Origin: DSNY01 sp016861185
GTDB taxonomy: Bacteria; Pseudomonadota; Gammaproteobacteria; Burkholderiales; Burkholderiaceae_F
Direction of reading: 5' to 3'
Length of the DNA: 6,071 nt
Assembly: GCA_030263275.1 (NCBI GenBank)
Contig: SZOR01000171.1
Coordinates: 1-6,071 of the forward strand
Shown: positions 1-4,067 of the stretch, piece by piece
How the letters are laid out: each line of letters opens with the position of its first letter
Position numbering within the stretch: position 1 is the first letter of the stretch
Notes under the pieces: generated by a model
Databases searched by the model: none
What the model was told of the DNA's origin: nothing
Seen by the model: only the letters and a program-made list of their open reading frames with translations
Translations under genes and position numbers: made by a program

Positions 1-181
1 GCAGGGCGCCGCGCTCGGCGGCCGATCCCTTGCCCTTCGCCGCGGCGATGCGCGCGAGCGCGTCGTCGACTTCGCGCAGCGCGAGCGCCGGCGGATCGTC
101 GCGCAGCGCGATGCGCTTCAACGCTTCGAGCGCATCGCCGACGGCAAGCGCGCGCGCCGCGGCGGCGATCAGGGAGTCCAT
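1..181 (-). CDS. Unrecognised alanine-rich protein, N-terminal 60 codons (cut by window edge)
   Basis: An open frame begins at an ATG at 181 on the minus strand and runs off the left edge, giving 60 codons without a stop. The start reads MDSLIAAAARALAVGDALEA and continues as an Ala/Leu/Arg-rich, probably helical stretch with acidic and basic residues alternating (LKRIALRDDP, then VDDALARIAAAKGKGSAAER). Third codon positions are almost all G or C, as in the neighbouring genes, which supports real coding. It lies 38 bases downstream of the GrpB-family gene on the same strand, so it could be the last visible member of that operon; no strong Shine-Dalgarno sequence precedes the ATG. I do not recognise the family. 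From memory, the segment around residues 38-60 resembles the N-terminal helical domain of bacterial ATP-dependent DNA ligases, and the first 35 residues resemble helical-repeat proteins, but neither is secure with the rest missing. Confidence 0.6.
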   Translation of the reverse strand, partial: MDSLIAAAARALAVGDALEALKRIALRDDPPALALREVDDALARIAAAKGKGSAAERGAL

Positions 182-219
182 CGCCACAGGCTAGCGCGGA
201 GCCGGCTGCGCCGCGGCAC

Positions 220-759
220 TCAGCGCGACCCTGCGGCCCAGGCCAGGGCCCGCTCGACGAGCGAGGCGACGAACGCGTGTTTGCCTTGCGAATACGTCGA
301 GAAGAGGCGCGCGCCGGCTGCGTGGACTTTTCGCTTCTCGTCCGCGTACGCCTTCGCTTCGTCCGGGTGCGAGCGCAGGTAGTCGCGGACCGCAAGCTGC
401 GAGGCGAAGAACGCGCCGCCGTCCTCCGCGATCGCGACGTTGAAGTGCGGCGGGCCGCGCCGCCGCAGGTACAGGCGGCCGGGAATGAACACCTCGCCGA
501 AGTTCTCGTAGCCGAGCGCGGTGAGCCGACGCGCGCCCGCTCTGCCCTCGTCGAGGCTGCGCACGCCGACGAGCAGGTCGACGATGGGCTTGCCGGCGAG
601 CCCCGGCACCGCGGTGCTGCCGACGTGCTCGGTGCGCGTGGCGATGCCGGCGAGCGCGGCGCTCACCCGCGCGGACTCCGCCGCGAACAGCGCCGGCCAC
701 TGCGGATCGGATTCGACCAGCGTGATCGTCTCGTCGATGTCGGAAGGTTCAGCGTTCAT
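220..759 (-). CDS. GrpB family protein (UPF0157, nucleotidyltransferase-like fold)
   Basis: This 179-residue protein is a typical full-length GrpB/UPF0157 member. The family signature HVGSTAVPGLAGKPIVDLL sits at residues 45-63, followed by a hydrophobic strand. A second conserved patch, PHFNVAI, is at residues 104-110, and the C-terminal helices contain the usual Tyr/Lys/His-rich segment (about 127-161). The GS and downstream Asp resemble the nucleotidyltransferase fold core, as is known for the family. The biochemical role of most members is not established, so none is assigned here. I chose the ATG at 759 because GGGAG (770-766) lies six bases upstream; an in-frame ATG at 774 would add MWEPP and bury this ribosome binding site. 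The gene follows the acetyltransferase by 64 bases on the same strand, so it is probably in the reductase operon. I see no sign of truncation. Confidence 0.93.
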   Translation of the reverse strand: MNAEPSDIDETITLVESDPQWPALFAAESARVSAALAGIATRTEHVGSTAVPGLAGKPIVDLLVGVRSLDEGRAGARRLTALGYENFGEVFIPGRLYLRRRGPPHFNVAIAEDGGAFFASQLAVRDYLRSHPDEAKAYADEKRKVHAAGARLFSTYSQGKHAFVASLVERALAWAAGSR

Positions 760-765
760 CGGCGG

Positions 766-770
766 CTCCC
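766..770 (-). promoter_or_regulatory. Ribosome binding site that decides the GrpB-family start
   Basis: On the minus strand GGGAG is followed by six bases and then the ATG at 759. The alternative upstream ATG at 774 has no such signal, so this site favours the shorter protein. Confidence 0.6.
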
Positions 771-823
771 ACATAGGATCGGTCCGCCGTGAGGCTAACG
801 CGTCGCCTGCCGGCGCGCATCGT

Positions 824-1672
824 TCACTTCGAGTTTCCCGAATCCGACGCCGCGTCGATCACGCGCTGCAGTGTGCGGTCGACATCCGGATGCGAAGGAA
901 GCCGGATCCTCAACTCGGTTTCAAGAACCGCGCGCAGTCGGGCAAGGTTCGCGAGCCGATGCCGTTCGCTGCGGCCGCTCGCGTGATGGATCGCAAACTC
1001 GTTGTTGCGCAGGGTATAGCGGTGCCCGCGGTCGGCCCGCGCTGCAATCAGGGTCGTCACGAAGGGCGATTCGGGATGGGTCGATACGTACCAGTTGGCG
1101 ACTTCGTAGTCGGAGCGAAACTGGCGCTGCAGGTCGAAGCGATACAGCAGCTTCCATTCGCCGCCGATTTGCGCGAGCAGCTCGAACGCCTCGCCGTCGC
1201 GGGCGACGCGATATGAGCCGTTCGGCGTGGCCTGAACGGCGTCGCTGTCGAGCTGCAGAGGTGCTGTCGGCGTCTGTCCGCCGAAGCCGACATCGGCGAT
1301 CCAGCGTTCGTCCGCGACGCGCACAAGCAGCAGCATGTGACTGCGCGGCGACGTCGTCCCGATCGGTGCGTTCAGACAGACGCGCGCAGCGAGACCGTCG
1401 ACGGCAAAACCGAAAGCCGTCAGGACTTCGGCGAACAGCAGGTTCTGCTCGAAGCAGTAGCCTCCGCGCCCGCCGCGAACGAGTTTCGCTTCGAGCGAAG
1501 CCGGATCGAGCCGAACCGGCCATCCGAGCAGCGGATCGAGGTTCTCGAAGGCGATCGACCGGGGGTGGAGCTCATGCAGCGCGCGCAGCGCCTCGATCGT
1601 CGCCGCTGGCCGCCCACCGTAGCCGATGCGCTGCAGATAGGCGCCGACGTCGATTCCGGTTTCAGTGCGCAT
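824..1672 (-). CDS. nat: Arylamine N-acetyltransferase
   Basis: This cytoplasmic enzyme transfers acetyl from acetyl-CoA to arylamines, hydrazines and arylhydroxylamines through a cysteine acetyl-enzyme. With the ATG at 1672 it has 282 residues, the usual bacterial NAT length. The catalytic triad is complete: Cys73 in RGGYCFEQN, His112 in SRSHMLLLV and Asp127 in IADVGFGG, spaced as in the Salmonella enzyme. The N-terminal motif HPRSIAFENLDPLLG (about 36-50) and the NWYVSTHPESPF segment (about 193-204) are also family hallmarks. An in-frame TTG at 1699 would add nine residues (MSAHSAGRA) that the family does not need; the ATG at 1672 has a weak AGG seven bases upstream. The gene starts 39 bases after the FMN reductase stop, so the two are probably cotranscribed from the SoxR-type promoter. 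A reductase that can generate arylamines placed ahead of an enzyme that acetylates them is a sensible detoxification pair, but that link is inferred. Confidence 0.96.
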   Translation of the reverse strand: MRTETGIDVGAYLQRIGYGGRPAATIEALRALHELHPRSIAFENLDPLLGWPVRLDPASLEAKLVRGGRGGYCFEQNLLFAEVLTAFGFAVDGLAARVCLNAPIGTTSPRSHMLLLVRVADERWIADVGFGGQTPTAPLQLDSDAVQATPNGSYRVARDGEAFELLAQIGGEWKLLYRFDLQRQFRSDYEVANWYVSTHPESPFVTTLIAARADRGHRYTLRNNEFAIHHASGRSERHRLANLARLRAVLETELRIRLPSHPDVDRTLQRVIDAASDSGNSK

Positions 1673-1711
1673 GGCACGACCTGCGCTGTGCGCGGACAAC
1701 GGCAGGCTTTC

Positions 1712-2290
1712 TCATGCGACGACCTCCTCGTACGGCCGCGCCTTGCGCGCGGCGCGTAGCGCGGTGGCCCACCACGCGAGGCTGGCGAGCATGCGTGCCA
1801 TCGCCTGTTCGGCGGCGCGGCCGTTGGTCAGCCGGCCCGACGCGTCGAACTGCTCCCACGCGTTAGCGAAGCTGACCGAGTCGCGAATCGCGACCGCGTG
1901 GAGCTCGGCGAACACCAGCCGGAGTTGTTCGACGGCACGCAGTCCGCCGGAGACGCCGCCGTACGACACGAAGGCAACCGGCTTGGCGCGCCATTCGGCG
2001 CTGAACGAGTCGATGAGGAACTTGAGCGCGGCCGGGTAGCCGTGGTTGTACTCGGGCGTGACGACGACGAAGGCGTCTGCCCGTCCGAGCCGTCGGCCCA
2101 GCGCGACGAGCGCCGGCGAAGGCTCGTCGGCGTGCCGGTCGGGCAGGTGCAGGACGGCGGGGTCGATCACGTCGGTCGCAAAGTCGGGGTGCCGGTCGAG
2201 TTGTGTCTTGGTCCAGCGGGAGACGATGTCGCAGAAGCGGCGCTCGCGCGTGCTGCCGTAGATCAGCGCGAGCGGTAGAGTCGGACTCAT
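1712..2290 (-). CDS. NADPH-dependent FMN reductase / quinone-azoreductase type flavoprotein
   Basis: This 192-residue flavodoxin-like protein belongs to the NADPH-dependent FMN reductase family (PF03358), whose members reduce flavins, quinones, chromate or azo compounds. The FMN phosphate-binding loop is YGSTRERRF at residues 11-19. The family signature TPEYNHGYPAALKFLIDSF occupies 78-96. The second flavin-contacting segment, SYGGVSGGLRAVEQLR, is at 109-124. Length is normal and no transmembrane segment is visible. The ATG at 2290 has a good GGAG seven bases upstream; longer readings of the frame run back through the promoter and are rejected. It is the first gene of the minus-strand operon and lies about 26 bases downstream of the predicted start of transcription of a SoxR-type promoter. 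An NADPH-dependent FMN reductase (SCO2478) is a reported SoxR target in Streptomyces coelicolor, which fits this arrangement. The physiological substrate cannot be read from the sequence. Confidence 0.94.
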   Translation of the reverse strand: MSPTLPLALIYGSTRERRFCDIVSRWTKTQLDRHPDFATDVIDPAVLHLPDRHADEPSPALVALGRRLGRADAFVVVTPEYNHGYPAALKFLIDSFSAEWRAKPVAFVSYGGVSGGLRAVEQLRLVFAELHAVAIRDSVSFANAWEQFDASGRLTNGRAAEQAMARMLASLAWWATALRAARKARPYEEVVA

Positions 2291-2322
2291 GGGATCGCTC
2301 CGGTTTCGATGTGAGGCCGCCG

Positions 2323-2353
2323 ACTGTAGGCACTGAAGCGCACTCGAGATCAA
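2323..2353 (-). promoter_or_regulatory. SoxR-type promoter for the reductase operon
   Basis: Read on the minus strand, a -35 element TTGATC (2353-2348) and a -10 element TACAGT (2328-2323) are separated by 19 bases, two longer than the normal 17. This over-long spacing is the hallmark of promoters activated by MerR-family proteins such as SoxR. The predicted transcription start is near 2316, leaving a leader of about 26 bases with a ribosome binding site before the reductase ATG. The element matches the soxR-facing promoter at 23 of 31 positions. Confidence 0.8.
2332..2349 (-). promoter_or_regulatory. SoxR box upstream of the FMN reductase gene
   Basis: The 18-base element TCTCGAGTGCGCTTCAGT on the minus strand matches the enterobacterial SoxR consensus CCTCAAGTTAACTTGAGG at 12 of 18 positions, including TC-AGT and CTT in the two half-sites. 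It fills the space between the -35 and -10 elements, exactly where SoxR binds to distort the promoter. Confidence 0.78.
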
Positions 2354-2391
2354 GCCCCGGGGTCCCGCACGAACGCGTGAGGCCGAATCGC

Positions 2392-2422
2392 TTGACTTCG
2401 AGTGCGCTTGAGCTTCTACGAT
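2392..2422 (+). promoter_or_regulatory. SoxR-type promoter for soxR (autoregulation)
   Basis: A -35 element TTGACT (2392-2397) and a -10 element TACGAT (2417-2422) are separated by 19 bases. Transcription would start near 2429, giving soxR a leader of about 96 bases. The reverse orientation of this same segment lacks a good -35, so it most likely fires towards soxR. Its distance from the reductase promoter is 38 bases between the two -35 elements. Confidence 0.75.
2396..2413 (+). promoter_or_regulatory. SoxR box upstream of soxR
   Basis: CTTCGAGTGCGCTTGAGC matches CCTCAAGTTAACTTGAGG at 12 of 18 positions, with the CTTGAG half-site intact. It shares the core TCGAGTGCGCTT with the opposite-strand box. 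The two box centres are 64 bases apart, close to six helical turns. Confidence 0.78.
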
Positions 2423-2524
2423 CGCGCGTGTGCGTACTCCTACGTTTTCCGTCACGATGATCGCGCACCGCGCTCGCGCGGCGACGGGGCCCGTGCACAT
2501 CGACCCGCCGCGACGAGGCCGGGC

Positions 2525-2962
2525 ATGCTCCCGGCGACGCTGACCATCGGCGAGCTGGCGCGCCGCAGTGGTGTGGCCGTGTCGGCGCTGCGCTTCTACG
2601 AATCCAAGGGGCTGATCTTCAGCGTGCGAACGAGCGGCAATCAGCGCCGCTACGCGCGCGACACGCTGCGGCGCGTGGGTGTCATCAAGGCCGCCAAGCG
2701 CGTCGGCATTCCGCTCGACGCGATTCAGAAGGCCTTCGAGTCGCTGCCGGACGGCCGAACCCCCACCGACGAAGACTGGCGCAGGCTGTCCGACGCTTGG
2801 CGCGCCGACCTCGAGGACCGGATCGCGCGACTGACGCTGCTGCGCGATCGGCTGACCGGCTGCATCGGCTGCGGCTGCCTGTCGGTCAAGGCCTGTCCGC
2901 TGCTGAACCCCGACGACGAGGTGTCTTCCACCGGAGCGGGTCCTCGGTTTCTCGAGCCGTAG
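2525..2962 (+). CDS. soxR: Redox-sensing transcriptional activator SoxR (MerR family)
   Basis: This 145-residue cytoplasmic DNA-binding dimer senses superoxide-generating, redox-cycling compounds through a [2Fe-2S] cluster. A MerR winged helix-turn-helix occupies residues 5-72, starting LTIGELARRSGVAVSALRFYE, with the wing SGNQRRYARDTLRR at 37-50. A dimerisation coiled coil runs about 82-110. The cluster motif is CIGCGCLSVKAC, giving Cys113, Cys116, Cys118 and Cys124 (CX2CXCX5C), followed by PLLNP as in E. coli SoxR. I chose the ATG at 2525 because GAGG lies six bases upstream and because homologues begin just before LTIGE. The open frame extends back to 2402, but that extension would start inside the SoxR box. 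The gene is divergent from the reductase operon. No soxS-like gene is visible, so it probably controls targets directly, as in most non-enteric bacteria. Confidence 0.96.
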   Translation: MLPATLTIGELARRSGVAVSALRFYESKGLIFSVRTSGNQRRYARDTLRRVGVIKAAKRVGIPLDAIQKAFESLPDGRTPTDEDWRRLSDAWRADLEDRIARLTLLRDRLTGCIGCGCLSVKACPLLNPDDEVSSTGAGPRFLEP

Positions 2963-2979
2963 CGGCGGCGTTCGCCGTG

Positions 2980-3010
2980 CCTACGCGCGCAGTGCCGAAC
3001 GCGCCGTAGG
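2980..3010. terminator. Imperfect hairpin at the soxR / NIPSNAP convergent junction
   Basis: CCTACG pairs with CGTAGG and an inner GCGC pairs with GCGC, giving about ten base pairs with one bulged C and a ten-base loop (2991-3000). It covers the stop codon and last codons of the NIPSNAP gene and begins 17 bases after the soxR stop. No T-run follows on either strand, so it may only be a transcript-end structure; a smaller CGGC-GTTC-GCCG stem lies beside it at 2966-2977. Confidence 0.3.
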
Positions 3011-3733
3011 AACGAGCCGACGCGTCTCGGGCGGCCGCGCAAGAAACGGCGCGAGCCGCGGCGCGACTTCGCGCGCCCAGATGCCGCTTCGAGCGAAGGC
3101 TTCGAACGCGACGAGATTGCGGAACAGTGCAAGCTGCACCAGCACCTGCTCGCCTTCGCGCACGGGCAGCCGCGGATAGTCGTTGACGCTCGGTTCGGTG
3201 ACGTACCACCCCTTTGCCAGCACGCCGGCGGCGGCCAGCGTCTTCGCCATCGCGCCGCGGGCGAGTTCGAGCAAGGCGTCGGCCGGCGGCTCGCGCAGGT
3301 AGTAGATCGTCGCGTCGAGCAGTCCGTCGGGAAGCGGCGATCCGTCGCGGTCCGCGCGCGAGGTCCTCGGCGCGATCGCGGCACCCGCCCATGCGGGGCG
3401 CAGCAACAGCACGTCGTCGGAGTCGATCATCGTGGCGTTGGCCGCGTCTCTGAACCTGGCCCACACCGGGCCGCCGTAGAAGGCCTCCAGTCCGCGTCGG
3501 CGCGCCGCCATGCTGGCGAAGCCGCGCAGCCACACGAAGCGGTCCGGATCGTCGAGGTCGCGGAACTGCCCGATCACGCGCATGCCGGCCGCTTCCTGCG
3601 GCTCGATGAACTCGCGGTCGAACAGCTCGATCAGCGCGTCGCGTCGATGCGGGCGCAGCCTGTATTGCCTCAGCTCGACCGCACGGCAGTCGGCGGTCGC
3701 CGGTGCGCGCGACGGGTTCCGGTCTGCATCCAT
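2981..3733 (-). CDS. NIPSNAP family protein (tandem dimeric alpha/beta-barrel domains)
   Basis: This 250-residue protein matches the NIPSNAP family (PF07978), part of the dimeric alpha/beta-barrel superfamily that also includes antibiotic-biosynthesis monooxygenase (ABM) domains. The first domain spans about 17-113, with VELRQYRLRPHRRDALIELF, then MRVIGQFRDLDDPDRFVWLRGF and a final strand ending LLLRP. The second half (about 138-240) has the same alternation of strands and helices (ATIYYLREPP, EQVLVQLALFRN), suggesting two ferredoxin-like repeats in one chain. I chose the ATG at 3733 because AAGGAG lies nine bases upstream; an in-frame ATG at 3751 and a GTG at 3778 lack such a site. No signal peptide or membrane segment is evident. 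The gene converges on soxR with 18 bases between the stops. The role of bacterial members is unclear; a place in handling of redox-active compounds is inferred from its neighbours alone. Confidence 0.88.
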   Translation of the reverse strand: MDADRNPSRAPATADCRAVELRQYRLRPHRRDALIELFDREFIEPQEAAGMRVIGQFRDLDDPDRFVWLRGFASMAARRRGLEAFYGGPVWARFRDAANATMIDSDDVLLLRPAWAGAAIAPRTSRADRDGSPLPDGLLDATIYYLREPPADALLELARGAMAKTLAAAGVLAKGWYVTEPSVNDYPRLPVREGEQVLVQLALFRNLVAFEAFARSGIWAREVAPRLAPFLARPPETRRLVPTARSALRA

Positions 3734-3825
3734 CCTGCTCGGCTCCTTCATCGAAACTCGAGCGCGCAGTGTGCGCACCGATACCTGTCAGCTGCCGGCA
3801 TGATTCACCGGCGGCCGGGTCACGG

Positions 3826-3840
3826 CGAGGGCGCGTCGAT
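3826..3840 (+). repeat. 15-base direct repeat, copy 1
   Basis: CGAGGGCGCGTCGAT occurs here and again at 3978-3992, with copies starting exactly 152 bases apart in the same orientation and different flanking bases. An exact 15-base match inside a 334-base gap is unlikely by chance even in GC-rich DNA. Confidence 0.8.
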
Positions 3841-3848
3841 TGCCCCCG

Positions 3849-3862
3849 GTTTCAAATGAAAC
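3849..3862. promoter_or_regulatory. Dyad operator candidate GTTTCA-AA-TGAAAC
   Basis: Two perfect six-base arms flank an AA centre, in AT-rich sequence that stands out from its GC-rich surroundings. The TGAAAC half recurs at 3889-3894 (TGAAACC to 3895) and GAAAC at 3879-3883. The shape suits a TetR- or similar dimeric repressor, but no such regulator is encoded in the window. Confidence 0.45.
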
Positions 3863-3977
3863 GTGTGAGAGCCCCGCCGAAACGGGACTGAAACCAGGCG
3901 CTGCGAAGTTCGCGCGGCGATTCGTGCGGCCGCGAAGCGCGGTCCGCGCGGGCAAGCCGATCCGGTCGGTGTCGATC

Positions 3978-3992
3978 CGAGGGCGCGTCGAT
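3978..3992 (+). repeat. 15-base direct repeat, copy 2
   Basis: This is the second exact copy of CGAGGGCGCGTCGAT. Its last six bases form the left part of a perfect ten-base palindrome, GTCGATCGAC, at 3987-3996, about 75 bases before the MFS start. Confidence 0.8.
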
Positions 3993-4061
3993 CGACTATC
4001 CGGTGTGAACCTGATGCACTCGACGGTCGGCGGCCGACCGACGGCGGTTCGAAGTGATGGT

Positions 4062-4066
4062 GGAGG
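4062..4066 (+). promoter_or_regulatory. Strong ribosome binding site before the MFS gene
   Basis: GGAGG is a strong Shine-Dalgarno core, but it is only one base from the ATG at 4068 and seven bases from an in-frame GTG at 4074. Spacing therefore favours GTG 4074 as the real start, shortening the protein by two residues. Confidence 0.6.
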
Positions 4067-4067
4067 C

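Larger units (their letters stand above)
3734..4067. promoter_or_regulatory. Divergent intergenic region between the NIPSNAP and MFS genes
   Basis: This 334-base stretch holds no gene I can support; the open frames across it are arginine/proline-rich without family resemblance. It must carry the promoters of both flanking genes, but I cannot identify convincing -35/-10 pairs. I looked for a SoxR box with the form seen at 2332-2413 and found none. It contains a 14-base dyad (3849-3862), phased GAAAC motifs, a 15-base direct repeat (3826-3840 and 3978-3992), a GTGCGCAC palindrome (3771-3778) and a GTCGATCGAC palindrome (3987-3996). Confidence 0.6.

Noticed and set aside
760..823. A possible separate promoter for the GrpB-family gene (TTAGCC, 17 bases, TATGTG on the minus strand)
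   Set aside because: Both hexamers are poor, and the predicted start would leave almost no leader and exclude the ribosome binding site.
521..1866. Long plus-strand frames opposite GrpB, nat and the reductase
   Set aside because: They are Arg/Ser/Ala-rich with no family match, while the minus-strand frames carry clear catalytic motifs.
2402..2524. A 41-residue N-terminal extension of SoxR in the open frame
   Set aside because: It would start inside the SoxR box, lacks a ribosome binding site and has no family resemblance; ATG 2525 has GAGG at proper spacing.
2457..2543. A 28-codon leader reading frame overlapping the soxR start
   Set aside because: There is no Shine-Dalgarno sequence before its ATG and no recognisable leader-peptide features; chance frames of this length are common at this base composition.
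3765..3800. A SoxR box upstream of the NIPSNAP gene around the GTGCGCAC palindrome
   Set aside because: It lacks the TC-AGT/CTTGA half-sites and a -35/-10 pair at 19-base spacing.
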